From assembly GCA_963802905.1 (NCBI GenBank), contig CAWDKH010000004.1, forward strand, positions 248,001 to 312,000: a DNA stretch of 64,000 nucleotides, written 5' to 3'. Position 1 is the first letter of the stretch. Every line of letters begins with the position of its first letter. The position numbers and the translations under genes are program-made. Of the stretch, positions 1-8,517 are shown one piece after another. The notes beneath the pieces were generated by a model, which was given only the letters and a program-made list of their open reading frames with translations, was not told the DNA's origin and ran no database searches. The stretch is from DASQFQ01 sp963802905 (GTDB taxonomy: Bacteria; Actinomycetota; Thermoleophilia; Solirubrobacterales; Solirubrobacteraceae).

Positions 1-2
1 GT

Positions 3-50
3 CCGACGCTCGCCGCGGCGATGCCGGCGGCGCGCGCGCTGCTCGGCTGA
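3..50 (+). CDS. 3' end of an upstream gene (partial)
   Basis: The frame beginning at base 3 is open to a TGA at 48-50 and encodes an Ala/Leu-rich C-terminal tail ending in ARALLG. A GC-rich hairpin follows 18 bases later, as expected after a gene end. Too little is visible to name the product, and the frame choice is an inference. Confidence 0.35.
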   Translation, partial: PTLAAAMPAARALLG

Positions 51-67
51 GCTGCCCCTTCGGGCAT

Positions 68-88
68 CCGACCGGTGCACGCGGTCGG
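68..88 (+). terminator. hairpin, possible terminator
   Basis: A perfect 7-bp stem (CCGACCG pairs with CGGTCGG) encloses a 7-base loop just after the partial gene that ends at 50. There is no U-tract, as is common for actinobacterial terminators. Confidence 0.35.
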
Positions 89-147
89 CCCTCGTGGCTG
101 CGCATCGGCCTCTGTGCGCAGGCGCGGCCTCCTGAGAACGTGCGCTC

Positions 148-1239
148 GTGGAGCCCCCCTCCACCCGCCCGTGGCTCGGAGTCGGTGCGGCGCTCAGCGC
201 GGTGCCCGCTGCGGGCGGGTGCTTTTGCGCCGCGCTGGTGCTGGCGGTCGTCGCCGACTCCGACCCGGGTGCGGTCTATGAGCAGCACCGGTGGCTGGGA
301 GCCATCGTTGCGGCGAGCGCGGTCTGCGCATTCGTCGCGATGATGGGTTGGGCCACCCTCCGGCACGGTGGACTCCCGGCCCCGGTGCTGCTGATAGCCC
401 TCGCCCTGTCCGGAGCTCCCTTCCTCCTCCCGAGTTCGTCGTTCCTGCCAGCGGCCGCGATCGCGGTCGCCGGCTGTGCAGCCCTTGCGGCCGTCGGCGT
501 CCAGCACCCGCCGGCCTCCCTCGACGTCACGCGCGTGCTCGTGGCCGGGCTCGCCGCCACCGCGGTCGTGCTCGCGGTCAGCCAGGCGATCGGCGTCGGG
601 CTCACCGGCGCGACCTCGCCGCCCCAGGCGCGCGTCCTCGCCGACGCGCCGCACCGCGCAGAGACCTCCTCTCCCGCCAAGCCGGGGCGCGTCGATCGCG
701 CCCCGGTGCGGGAGAAGCCTGCGAAGACACCAGTCGCGACGCCCGCGCCCGCGGATCCCGTCCCCGCGCCTGAGGAGCCGGAGATCGTCATGGCCCCCGA
801 GCCCGCGGTCGCCACCGCCCCGCCTGCTGCCGCGCCCGACAAGCCGGAGCTCGCCACCGCGCCGCCCGACACCGCTCCGGACGCCGTTGCGACCGCGGCA
901 CACGCGTTCGTCCGCGACTACTACGCCGCGCTCGACGGCCGCGACTTCGCCGCCGCCTGGGAGATGCTCTCGCCGGAGGTCCAGCGGGCGTTCGGCGGCT
1001 TCGACGGCTGGCGCAAGGGCTACGCGCGGACGGTCTCCCACGCGCCGGGCGAGGTGACCGTCACGCCGGCGGGTGCGGGGGCGACCGTCGGGCTCACGCT
1101 CCTGGCGGGGGATCGCGGCACCTGCGGCGAGACGGTCGAGCGCCGCTTCGCCGTGACGTGGCGCCTGGCTCCCACGCCCGCCGGCTGGCGCGCCACGGCG
1201 GCCAGCGCGCGCAAGATCAGCGGCCCAGAGCCGTGCTGA
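148..1239 (+). CDS. multi-pass membrane protein with C-terminal NTF2-like domain
   Basis: A 363-residue protein starting at GTG 148. The N-terminal half (about residues 8-165) has several hydrophobic segments consistent with four or five membrane helices. A Pro/Ala-rich, low-complexity linker follows (about 180-250, with repeated PAP/EEPE stretches). The last 110 residues contain a sequence such as VRDYYAALDGRDFAAAWEML, typical of an SnoaL/NTF2-like fold in which secreted or membrane-anchored domains sense or bind small ligands. I recognise no enzyme motif. Its job is unknown; a membrane-anchored extracytoplasmic sensor or wall-associated protein is a guess. Confidence 0.7.
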   Translation: MEPPSTRPWLGVGAALSAVPAAGGCFCAALVLAVVADSDPGAVYEQHRWLGAIVAASAVCAFVAMMGWATLRHGGLPAPVLLIALALSGAPFLLPSSSFLPAAAIAVAGCAALAAVGVQHPPASLDVTRVLVAGLAATAVVLAVSQAIGVGLTGATSPPQARVLADAPHRAETSSPAKPGRVDRAPVREKPAKTPVATPAPADPVPAPEEPEIVMAPEPAVATAPPAAAPDKPELATAPPDTAPDAVATAAHAFVRDYYAALDGRDFAAAWEMLSPEVQRAFGGFDGWRKGYARTVSHAPGEVTVTPAGAGATVGLTLLAGDRGTCGETVERRFAVTWRLAPTPAGWRATAASARKISGPEPC

Positions 1240-1250
1240 GCCGCGCCCTC

Positions 1251-1256
1251 TAGCCT
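1251..1256 (+). promoter_or_regulatory. -10 hexamer TAGCCT for the DUF2993 gene
   Basis: The sequence matches TAnnnT and its last base lies 10 nt before the ATG at 1266. This spacing recurs through the window and predicts a leader of only about two or three bases. Confidence 0.45.
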
Positions 1257-1265
1257 CACCCGACC

Positions 1266-1910
1266 ATGCTGCGCGCGGCCTTCGCTCTCATCGGCCTGGC
1301 GGTGGCCGCCCTCGTCGGCGGCCAGCTCGCGCTGCCCCGCATCGCCGAGCGCCGCATCACCTCCGAGCTCGCCGAGAGCGGGAAGGTCACGCGCGTCGAG
1401 GTCGACGCGGTCCCGGCGATCAAGCTCCTGTTCAAGCGCGCCGATCGCGTCGAGGTCGAGATGGCCGAGGTGCGCGCCGGCACGACCGGGCGGCTCGTCG
1501 AGCTGCTGCGCCGCACCCGCGGAACCAACCAGCTCGCCGCGCGCGCCGACCTCGTCACGCTCGGCCCACTCCGCCTCCACGCGGCGATGCTCACGAAGGA
1601 CGACAACCGCCTGCGCGGCGAGGCGACCTTGAGCGAGGCCGAGCTCGCCGCCGCGCTGCCGGGTCAGCTGCGCTTCCGCCCGGTCGAGGACCCTGCGGGC
1701 GAGCTCGTGCTCGAGGGCGCCGTCGGCCCGCTCAGCGCCCGCGCGCGGCTCACCGCGCGCGACGGCGCGCTCGTGATCGCGCCCGAGGGCCTGCTCGGTG
1801 GCCTCGGCGCGCTGACGCTGTTCAAGGACAGCAGCGTGCAGGTCACCGAAGTCGGCTCGCGCACCGGCCCCGACGGCTTCACGCTGACCGCGGCCGGAAC
1901 GCTGAACTAG
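1266..1910 (+). CDS. DUF2993 (LmeA-like) lipid-binding protein
   Basis: A 214-residue protein with an N-terminal signal or anchor (about residues 2-24, GLAVAALVGGQLALPRIAER), after which the chain should be extracytoplasmic. The body alternates short amphipathic strands, with repeated RVEVE and ADLVTLGPLRLH style segments, as in the actinobacterial DUF2993 family. The best-known member is LmeA, a mycobacterial envelope protein that binds phospholipid and supports lipomannan maturation. Here the function is inferred only from family resemblance. The gene converges on the R2lox gene, and the two stop codons overlap. Confidence 0.65.
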   Translation: MLRAAFALIGLAVAALVGGQLALPRIAERRITSELAESGKVTRVEVDAVPAIKLLFKRADRVEVEMAEVRAGTTGRLVELLRRTRGTNQLAARADLVTLGPLRLHAAMLTKDDNRLRGEATLSEAELAAALPGQLRFRPVEDPAGELVLEGAVGPLSARARLTARDGALVIAPEGLLGGLGALTLFKDSSVQVTEVGSRTGPDGFTLTAAGTLN

Positions 1911-3169
1911 CTCACGAACAGACCGCGCGCCGACCACAGCGTGCGCAGCGAGCCGCGCGGCCGCAGCCGCCCGGTCGCCACCGCGCGCCGCGGGTCGAGC
2001 CGGCCGCCGACCACGTCGACGAAGTCCTCGTAGCGCGCGCGGAACACGATGTCCGGCGCCTCGACCCGCCCCGGCGCGACCGCGGTCGAGCCGTTGTCGA
2101 GCCGCAGGTGCCACGGCTCGGCGTCGGAGAAGTCCCACTGCACGGTCAGCGGCCCCTCGGGCGCGGTGCGGAAGTCCACGCCCCGCCGCACGGTGTCGAA
2201 CAGCAGCTCCATGGTCGCCGGGTCGCGCGCCGGCGGCCCGTTCTTCTCGCCGAGGATGCCCGACTGCGTCAGCGCCATCCCGCGCAGCGCGCGCTCGCGC
2301 GGCGGCAGGTCGATCGGGTACAGCAGCGGCCCGGGCAGATCCTCGACCGGCAGCCCCGCCGCCTTCAGCTTGGCCTCGAACGACTTCGCGCCCTCCTCGT
2401 AGATGTCTTCGAGCGTGAAGCCGAAGCACTCCGAGTAGCGGCGGTCCCAGTTCGGCGGCGCGAACACGCCGACCGTGTGCGGGAGCACCTGGCGCAGCAG
2501 GTCGGCGATCGCCTCCGGCACCTCGGGGTCCTCGTTCGCGAGATCCCGCAGCAGCTTCACCCCGAAGCCGATGTGGCGCTGCTCGTCGAGCGACACGTTG
2601 CGCATCCCCGCGCGGAACGCCGGCAGCACGTCCTGCTCGGTCAGGTAGGCCTCGATGAAGTGCTGGCCCGGCTGGGCGAGCGTCGCCTCGACGATCACGT
2701 GGTACATCGCCACCGCCTGCGCGAGCTTGGTGCGCGAGCGGTCGCGCCGCAGCTCCCCGGTGATGCGGTCGAGGTGCTCGAACGTCTTGATGAAGCCGTA
2801 GGTCAGCTCACCGCGAGTCGCCTCGAGCCCGGAGGCGATCGAGCCGTCGCCCGCGCCGACCACCTCGTGCATGAAGCGCTTGAAGAAGATCGCGTGGCGC
2901 GCCTCGTCGACCTGCTGGGTGGCGAGGAAGTACTTCTGCTCCTCGCGCGGCGCGGCGTCGATGAACGGCGACAGGTTGTCGGCCACCGAGTCCTCGCCGT
3001 GGAAGAACAGCGAGTAGTTCCACAGCGCCGCCTTGCGCTGGATGTCGGAGAACTTGCCGTGCCAGTCCTCGCGATCCTGCGCGAAGTCGTACTCCGTCGC
3101 GCGCCAGTTGCCCTTCTCCCAGCGCTCGTAGAGATCCTCGTAGGAGATTCGATCGGCAGCGACCGCCAT
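1907..3169 (-). CDS. R2-like ligand-binding oxidase fused to an SCP2 domain
   Basis: A 420-residue protein in two parts. Residues 1-310 form a ferritin-like R2 helical bundle with six candidate metal ligands: E59, E89 and H92 (in DEARH), E161, E196 and H199 (in DEQRH). V62 (ligand+3) and Y156 (ligand-5) match the valine and tyrosine that form the ether cross-link in R2lox Mn/Fe oxidases. About residues 325-420 resemble an SCP2 sterol-carrier domain (LTVQWDFSDAEPWHLRLDNG onward). The family oxidises unknown, probably lipid, substrates, and the SCP2 tail could deliver a hydrophobic substrate. A second R2lox lies at 60657-61574 without the SCP2 tail. Confidence 0.8.
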   Translation of the reverse strand: MAVAADRISYEDLYERWEKGNWRATEYDFAQDREDWHGKFSDIQRKAALWNYSLFFHGEDSVADNLSPFIDAAPREEQKYFLATQQVDEARHAIFFKRFMHEVVGAGDGSIASGLEATRGELTYGFIKTFEHLDRITGELRRDRSRTKLAQAVAMYHVIVEATLAQPGQHFIEAYLTEQDVLPAFRAGMRNVSLDEQRHIGFGVKLLRDLANEDPEVPEAIADLLRQVLPHTVGVFAPPNWDRRYSECFGFTLEDIYEEGAKSFEAKLKAAGLPVEDLPGPLLYPIDLPPRERALRGMALTQSGILGEKNGPPARDPATMELLFDTVRRGVDFRTAPEGPLTVQWDFSDAEPWHLRLDNGSTAVAPGRVEAPDIVFRARYEDFVDVVGGRLDPRRAVATGRLRPRGSLRTLWSARGLFVS

Positions 3170-3177
3170 GGCCCTGC

Positions 3178-3183
3178 ACGCTA
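3178..3183 (-). promoter_or_regulatory. -10 hexamer TAGCGT for the R2lox-SCP2 gene
   Basis: Read on the minus strand, TAGCGT ends 9 nt before the ATG whose first base is 3169. This fits the leaderless or short-leader pattern seen across the window. Confidence 0.4.
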
Positions 3184-3209
3184 CCGAACGGCAACGTTCA
3201 GTTGTGTGA

Positions 3210-4691
3210 CTAACCGCCCACTGGCCAGTCGTGGACCGGCTCGTTGGCGTGCATCAGGTCGCGATAGCGGACCGTCATCTCGCGCAGCGCGTCGGCGCGG
3301 TCGAGGCCCTTGTCGTCGTAGAGGCGGTGGAACGTCTCGGTCTGCCAGGTCGCGCCGTTGCGCTCCTTCGTGCAGCGCTGCTCGATGACGCCCAACAGGC
3401 GGTCGCGATCCCCCGCGTCGATGCCCCAGCGGTCAAGGCCCTCGTGGGCGAGCGGCAGCAGCCGCCGCAGCACGAGCTCGGAGGCGGGCACCTCGCCGAG
3501 GTTGGGCCAGAAGACGTTGGCGTCGATGCCGTCGCGCGCGCCGGCGTGGAAGTTCTCCTCGGCCGCGGAGAACGACATCCGCGACCAGATCGGGCGCTCC
3601 TCGTCGGCGAGCATGCGCACGATTCCGTAGTAGAAGGCGGCGTTGGCGAGCGTGTCGACGACGGTCGGCCCGGCGGGCAGCACGCGGTTCTCGACCCGCA
3701 GGTGGGGCTTGCCGCGGACCACGTCGTAGACCGGCCGGTTCCAGCGGTAGACGGTGCCGTTGTGGAGTCGCAGCTCGGCGAGCGCGGGGACACCGCCGGC
3801 GTCGAGCACCTCGAGCGGGTCCTCGGGGTCGCACACCGGCAGCAGCGCGGGGAAGTAGGTGACGTTCTCCTCGAACAGGTCGAAGATCGAGGTGATCCAG
3901 CGCTCGCCGAACCACACGCGCGGGCGCACGCCCTGTGCCTTGAGCTCGTCGGGGCGCGTGTCGGTCGCCTGCTCGAACAGCGCGATCCGCGTCTCCCGCC
4001 ACAGCTCGCGGCCGAAGAAGAACGGCGAGTTGGCCCCGATCGCGAGCTGCACGCCGGCGATCGCCTGCGCGGCGTTCCAGTGGGTGGCGAACTTGTCCGG
4101 GTCGACGAGCTGGTGCAGCTGCACGCTCGTGCACGCGGCCTCCGGCGCGATCGTGTCGGCGAACGTGCTCAGCCGCTCCGGCCCGGCGATCGAGATCTGC
4201 AGGTCCTCCCCGCGGGCGGCGAAGATCTGCTCGTTGAGGAGCCGGTAGCGCGGGTTCGCGCTCAGCGCCTCGGCGTTGAGGTGCTGGTCGGAGATCGTCG
4301 GCAGGATCCCCACGAGCATCATGTGCGCGCCGGCGCCGCGCGACTTGTCCTCGGCGTTGTTGAGGCTGCTGCGCACCTGTTCCTCGAGCTCGCCGAACAC
4401 GCGCCCGTCGAGCAGCCGCGGCGGGATGTTGATCTCGACGTTGAACTGCGCGAGCTCGGTGGTGAAGTCGTTGTCGGCGATCGCCTCGAGCACGGCCGCA
4501 TTGAGCAGCGCGGGGTCGCCCGCCTCGTCGGTCAGGTTGAGCTCGATCTCGAGCCCCATCGAGCGGCGCTCGGAGTCAAAGCGCGACTCGGCCAGCATGC
4601 GCGCGAAGACGTCGAGGCACGCGCGCACCTTCTGCCGGTAGCGCTGGCGGTCTTCCCGGCTGAAGACCTTGGCGGCGATGTCCTCGCCCAT
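3210..4691 (-). CDS. glutamate-cysteine ligase family (GCS2-like) protein
   Basis: A 493-residue soluble protein. The N-terminal third has MGLEIELNLTDEAG (about residues 45-58) and a later AQFNVEINIPP; the acidic clusters resemble the metal-ATP binding strands of the glutamate-cysteine ligase/carboxylate-amine ligase superfamily. Further conserved-looking segments are GANSPFFFGRELW, HNGTVYRWNRPVYD and LRVENRVLPAGPTVVD. Length and motifs fit the large actinobacterial members rather than the shorter YbdK type at 56013-57138. Family members make gamma-glutamyl or other amide bonds with ATP, but the substrate cannot be read from sequence. It lies head to tail between glyS and the R2lox gene. A minus-strand TACGGT 10 nt before the ATG may be its -10. 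Confidence 0.75.
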   Translation of the reverse strand: MGEDIAAKVFSREDRQRYRQKVRACLDVFARMLAESRFDSERRSMGLEIELNLTDEAGDPALLNAAVLEAIADNDFTTELAQFNVEINIPPRLLDGRVFGELEEQVRSSLNNAEDKSRGAGAHMMLVGILPTISDQHLNAEALSANPRYRLLNEQIFAARGEDLQISIAGPERLSTFADTIAPEAACTSVQLHQLVDPDKFATHWNAAQAIAGVQLAIGANSPFFFGRELWRETRIALFEQATDTRPDELKAQGVRPRVWFGERWITSIFDLFEENVTYFPALLPVCDPEDPLEVLDAGGVPALAELRLHNGTVYRWNRPVYDVVRGKPHLRVENRVLPAGPTVVDTLANAAFYYGIVRMLADEERPIWSRMSFSAAEENFHAGARDGIDANVFWPNLGEVPASELVLRRLLPLAHEGLDRWGIDAGDRDRLLGVIEQRCTKERNGATWQTETFHRLYDDKGLDRADALREMTVRYRDLMHANEPVHDWPVGG

Positions 4692-4722
4692 GTGCAGCGC
4701 ACCGTACCCGGTGCGGCGACTG

Positions 4723-6084
4723 TCAGTCGGCGAGCTTGGGCGACTGCCAGGGCGCCGACAGGCGCGTCTCGAGCTCGTCCGGCAGCGCGTCGATCGCGAT
4801 CCGCTCCTGGGTGAGCGTGTCGCGGTCGCGGAGCGTGACCGTCCGGTCCTCGAGCGTCTGGTGGTCGACGGTGACGCCGTAGGGCGTGCCGATCTCGTCC
4901 TGGCGGCGGTAGCGCTTGCCGATCGAGCCGCCCTCGTCGTACTCGCTCTGCAGCCCCGCGCGCTTCAGCGTCGTGTGGATCTCGCGCGCGACCTCGGGCT
5001 GGCCCTCCTTGCGCAGCAGCGGCAGCACCGCGACCTTGACCGGCGCGAGCGACGGGTGGAGCTTGAGCACGGTGCGCGTCTCGCCGCCGAGGTCGTCCTC
5101 GTCGTAGGCGTCGCACAGGAACGCGAGCACGGAGCGGCCGACGCCGGCGGCGGGCTCGATCACGTGCGGGATGTAGCGCTCGCCGGACTGCTGGTCGAAG
5201 TACTCGAGCTTCTCGCCCGAGTACTCCGCGTGCTGCCGCAGGTCGAAGTCGCCGCGGTTGGCGATGCCCTCGAGCTCGGACCAGCCGATCGGATACAGGT
5301 ACTCGACGTCGCTCGTGGCCGACGAGTAGTGCGACAGCTCGTCGGCGTCGTGCGGGCGCAGCTTCAGGTGGTCGGGCCGGATGCCCAGGCTCGTGTACCA
5401 CTCCATCCGCGCGTTCAGCCAGTGCTCGTGCCACTGCTCCGCCTCGGCCGGCGGGACGAAGAACTCCATCTCCATCTGCTCGAACTCGAGCGTGCGGAAG
5501 ATGAAGTTCCCCGGCGTGATCTCGTTGCGGAACGACTTGCCGACCTGGGCGATCCCGAACGGCGGCTTGCGGCGCGCGAACTGGAGCACGTTCTTGAAGT
5601 TGAGGAAGATGCCCTGGGCGGTCTCGGGCCGGAGGAAGACGGTCGAGCCGGCCTCCTGCACCGGGCCGATCGTCGTCTGGAACATCAGGTTGAACTCGCG
5701 CGCCTCGGTGAGGTCGCACTCCGGCGTCTCGCCCGGGTGCTTGGAGGGCTTGCGCCCGCACGGCAGGTCGCCGAGATGGTCGGCGCGGAAGCGCTGGCCG
5801 CACGTCTTGCAGTCGACGAGCGGGTCGGTGAAGCCCGCGAGGTGGCCCGACGCCTCCCATGTGCGCGGGTGCTGGATGATCGCCGAGTCGAGCGCGACGA
5901 TGTCGTCGCGCTCCTGGATCATCGCCCGCCACCACGCGTTGACCACGTTGTTCTTGAGCAGCACGCCGTAGTGCCCGTAGTCGTACGTGTTGGCGATGCC
6001 GCCGTAGATGTCGGACGCGGCGAAGATGAAGCCGCGGCGCTTGCAGAGCGCGACGACTTTGTCCATGGTCACGACGTCGGTCAT
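4723..6084 (-). CDS. glyS: glycyl-tRNA synthetase (dimeric class II type)
   Basis: A 453-residue class II aminoacyl-tRNA synthetase that charges tRNA-Gly. The length is right for the single-chain alpha2 type (glyQS). The N-terminus KVVALCKRRGFIFAASDIYG and the class II motif 2 region FRNEITPGNFIFRTLEFEQM (about residues 160-180) are diagnostic. Motif 1 precedes it with FLRPETAQGIFLNFKNVLQF. The C-terminal anticodon-binding fold contains VAVLPLLRKEG and ends DELETRLSAPWQ. Cys pairs near residues 94-115 fit the zinc-binding insertion. It diverges from the FmdB gene, and a minus-strand TAGACT lies 12 nt before the start codon. Confidence 0.95.
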   Translation of the reverse strand: MTDVVTMDKVVALCKRRGFIFAASDIYGGIANTYDYGHYGVLLKNNVVNAWWRAMIQERDDIVALDSAIIQHPRTWEASGHLAGFTDPLVDCKTCGQRFRADHLGDLPCGRKPSKHPGETPECDLTEAREFNLMFQTTIGPVQEAGSTVFLRPETAQGIFLNFKNVLQFARRKPPFGIAQVGKSFRNEITPGNFIFRTLEFEQMEMEFFVPPAEAEQWHEHWLNARMEWYTSLGIRPDHLKLRPHDADELSHYSSATSDVEYLYPIGWSELEGIANRGDFDLRQHAEYSGEKLEYFDQQSGERYIPHVIEPAAGVGRSVLAFLCDAYDEDDLGGETRTVLKLHPSLAPVKVAVLPLLRKEGQPEVAREIHTTLKRAGLQSEYDEGGSIGKRYRRQDEIGTPYGVTVDHQTLEDRTVTLRDRDTLTQERIAIDALPDELETRLSAPWQSPKLAD

Positions 6085-6113
6085 TCGGGGGCGGAAGTCT
6101 AGGCGCTACCTAT

Positions 6114-6119
6114 ACTCAC
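6114..6119 (+). promoter_or_regulatory. -10 hexamer TATACT, predicted leaderless start of the FmdB gene
   Basis: A near-consensus -10 (TATACT) ends 8 nt before the ATG at 6127, so transcription should begin at or next to the start codon. No Shine-Dalgarno sequence fits between them. Confidence 0.6.
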
Positions 6120-6126
6120 GCCGCGC

Positions 6127-6438
6127 ATGCCGATCTACGAGTACCGCTGTGAGAACGGGCATCTCTTCGAGGTGATGCAGAAGATCACCGAGGGTCCGGT
6201 GACCGAGTGCCCGGACTGCGGCGCGCCCGTTTCGCGGGTCTACCACCCGATCGCGGTGCACTTCAAGGGCTCGGGTTTCTACAACACCGACTACGGCACG
6301 GCGCGGCGCAAGCGCGAGATGGACAAGTCGGCCGCCTCCGGCGCCGACAAGCACGACGCCAAGCAGGCGGACAAGAAGTCGGACAGCACGAAGTCGACCG
6401 AGTCCAAGCCGGCGTCGAAGCCTTCGTCTGACTCATAA
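6127..6438 (+). CDS. FmdB-family zinc ribbon protein
   Basis: A 103-residue protein. The first 40 residues are the FmdB/CxxC-CxxC zinc ribbon: MPIYEYRCENGHLFEVMQKI, then ECPDCGAPVSRVYHPIAVHF, with four cysteines (the first as C-x-x-x-H). A Lys/Ser/Asp-rich disordered tail with poor complexity follows. Family members are small putative regulators or assembly factors; the name comes from a formamidase/amidase operon in Methylophilus. No function can be assigned here. The gene appears monocistronic and probably leaderless. Confidence 0.8.
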   Translation: MPIYEYRCENGHLFEVMQKITEGPVTECPDCGAPVSRVYHPIAVHFKGSGFYNTDYGTARRKREMDKSAASGADKHDAKQADKKSDSTKSTESKPASKPSSDS

Positions 6439-6503
6439 GCGGCGCTGATAGCCGCCACGCCGAACCGTCATTGGCGCTGACGGCGTGTCCGCTGTCACAT
6501 TGG

Positions 6504-7475
6504 ATGGGCATGTCGCTCAGACAGATCGGACTCCTCGCCACCCTGTCCGCCGTCTGGGGCGGCTCGTACCTGCTGATCAAGTACGGGCTCGAGGACCTCG
6601 AGCCGGCGGTCATCGTGTGGGTCCGGCTCGCACTCGCCGCGGTCGTGCTCTACGCGATCATGCGCCTGCGCGGCGGCGGCGCCGAGGCGCGCGCCGCCCA
6701 CGCCGAGCTCCGCGCCCGCCCCTGGCGCGCGCTGCTGCTGGGCACGGTCGCGATCGCGCTGCCGTTCAACCTGATCACGTTCGGCGAGCTCGAGGTGCCG
6801 AGCGGCCTGACCGCCGTGCTGATCGCGCCCGCCTCGCTGTTCGTGGCCGCCTTCGCGCCCCTGATCGACCCGAGCGAGAAAGTGCCGCCGAGCGCCCTCG
6901 GCGGCATGATCCTCGGGCTGAGCGGCGTCGCGCTGTGCGTGGGCGTCGAGTCCGTGCACTCGATCTGGGCGTTCCTCGGCGCGCTCGCGATGGTGGGCGC
7001 GGCCGCCTGCTACGCGCTCTCGAGCTTCGTCGTCAAGCGCTACAAGGGCCTGACCTCGGTGACGACGTCGTTCATCTCGATCCTCGTCGCGGTGGTCCTG
7101 ACGCTGCCGGCGGCGATCGCCACCGCGCCGACGCACGCGCCCGGCCTCCGCGCCGCGCTGGCGATGCTCGCGCTCGGCGTGGTGGGGACGGCGCTCGCGT
7201 TCGTGATCTTCTACAAGCTGATCGCCGAGGTGGGCGCGGGCCGTGCCTCGCTCGTCTCCTACCTCGCCCCGGGCGTGGCCCTGCTCTACGGCGCGCTGCT
7301 GCTCGACGAGGAGATCACGCTCGCCTCGATCATCGGGCTGGCGCTCATCCTCGCCGGAGTCGCGCTAGCGTCCCGGCGCAATGGATCTCAGTCTGTCCCC
7401 GAGCGAGCAAGAGTTCCGCGACGAAGTGCGGAGCTGGCTCGCGGAGAACCATCCCGGGCCGACGCCCGAGGGTGA
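6504..7475 (+). CDS. EamA-family (DMT superfamily) transporter
   Basis: A roughly 320-residue membrane protein with about ten hydrophobic helices in two EamA repeats. The first starts LLATLSAVWGGSYLLIKYGL and the second includes ACYALSSFVVKRYKGL and LVSYLAPGVALLYGALLLDE. Members export or import small metabolites; the substrate is unknown. ATG 6504 and ATG 6510 are both plausible starts, and a TTG at 6471 also opens the frame. The last 31 codons overlap the next gene by 95 bases, an unusually long overlap. One extra base near 7365 would explain it, because removing a C there gives a TAG right after the final helix. Confidence 0.8.
   Translation: MGMSLRQIGLLATLSAVWGGSYLLIKYGLEDLEPAVIVWVRLALAAVVLYAIMRLRGGGAEARAAHAELRARPWRALLLGTVAIALPFNLITFGELEVPSGLTAVLIAPASLFVAAFAPLIDPSEKVPPSALGGMILGLSGVALCVGVESVHSIWAFLGALAMVGAAACYALSSFVVKRYKGLTSVTTSFISILVAVVLTLPAAIATAPTHAPGLRAALAMLALGVVGTALAFVIFYKLIAEVGAGRASLVSYLAPGVALLYGALLLDEEITLASIIGLALILAGVALASRRNGSQSVPERARVPRRSAELARGEPSRADARG
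7366..7371 (+). promoter_or_regulatory. -10 hexamer TAGCGT for the acyl-CoA dehydrogenase pair
   Basis: TAGCGT ends 10 nt before the ATG at 7381 and lies inside the 3' end of the EamA gene. The dehydrogenase pair may therefore have its own promoter. Confidence 0.4.
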
Positions 7476-8517
7476 CGACGCCGGCTTCGAGCATCGCCGC
7501 GCCTGGCAGCGCCAGCTCAACGAGCGCGGCTGGGCAGGGCTGAGCTGGCCCGAGCAGTACGGCGGCTCAGGCGCCACGCTGTTCGAGCAGGCGATCTTCT
7601 CCGAGGAGCTCGCACGGTCGAGCGCGCCGCAGATGGCGAACACGCTCGGGCTCGCGATGGGCGGGCCGACGGTGATCGGCCACGGCACCGACGACCAGAA
7701 GGAGCGCTATCTGGCGCCGATCCTCTCGGCCGACGAGATCTGGTGCCAGGGCTTCTCCGAGCCGCAGTCGGGCTCCGACCTCGCGTCGCTGAAGACGAAG
7801 GCGGTGCGCAAGGGCGACGAGTGGATCGTCAGCGGGCAGAAGGTGTGGACGACGATGGCCCACCAGGCCAAGTGGTGCATGCTGCTCGCCCGCACCGACC
7901 CCGACGCGGCCAAGCACCGCGGGCTGACCTACTTCCTGATGGACATGGAGCAGGACGGGGTGGAGATCCGCCCGCTGCGCCAGATCACCGGCGAGGCCGA
8001 GTTCAACGAGCTGTTCATCGAGGAGGCGCGGATCCCGGACGAGAACATCGTCGGGGGCGAGAACCAGGGCTGGTCGGTGGCGATCACGACGCTCATGCAC
8101 GAGCGCGCCGGGCTCGCCTTCGCACTCCAGGTGACGGTGCAGATCGTGCTGCGCGAGCTGCTCGACCGGGCGCGCGAGGCCGGGGTCGCCGACGACCCGG
8201 TGATGCGCCAGCGCTTCGCTCAGGTCTACGCCGAGGCGCAGGTGCTGCGGCTCACCGCCTACCGCGGGCTGACGAAGCTGCAGGCGCACGGCGCGCCGGG
8301 GCCCGAGGGCTCGCTCGGCAAGTGGCACTGGGCCGAGGTCAACCAGTCGCTGACCGAGCTCGCCTTGGATCTGGCCGGGCCGCGCGCCCAGCTCGTCGAC
8401 GACCCGTGGACCTACCGCTATCTGCGCGCCCGCGCCAACTCGATCGAGGGCGGGACGACCGAGATCCTCAAGAACATCGTCGCCGAGCGCGTGCTCGGAT
8501 TGCCGCGGTCGAAATGA
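7381..8517 (+). CDS. acyl-CoA dehydrogenase, first subunit of a pair
   Basis: A 378-residue FAD flavoprotein that introduces an alpha,beta double bond into an acyl-CoA. The family landmarks are in order: an N-terminal helical domain (LSPSEQEFRDEVRSWLAENH), the middle-domain signature WCQGFSEPQSGSDLASLKTK (about residues 121-140), VSGQKVWTTMAHQA, and a C-terminal helix region with ARANSIEGGTTEILKNIVAE. ATGA overlap with the next dehydrogenase gene suggests a heteromeric enzyme of the alpha2beta2 type known from actinobacterial steroid and branched-acyl degradation (FadE26/27-like). The substrate is unknown; large acyl-CoAs are the usual substrates of such pairs. Confidence 0.9.
   Translation: MDLSLSPSEQEFRDEVRSWLAENHPGPTPEGDDAGFEHRRAWQRQLNERGWAGLSWPEQYGGSGATLFEQAIFSEELARSSAPQMANTLGLAMGGPTVIGHGTDDQKERYLAPILSADEIWCQGFSEPQSGSDLASLKTKAVRKGDEWIVSGQKVWTTMAHQAKWCMLLARTDPDAAKHRGLTYFLMDMEQDGVEIRPLRQITGEAEFNELFIEEARIPDENIVGGENQGWSVAITTLMHERAGLAFALQVTVQIVLRELLDRAREAGVADDPVMRQRFAQVYAEAQVLRLTAYRGLTKLQAHGAPGPEGSLGKWHWAEVNQSLTELALDLAGPRAQLVDDPWTYRYLRARANSIEGGTTEILKNIVAERVLGLPRSK

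Noticed and set aside
276..872. Long minus-strand frame opposite the first membrane protein
   Set aside because: It is a GC-driven shadow rich in Ala/Ser/Arg, has no family motif and fully overlaps a gene with convincing domains.
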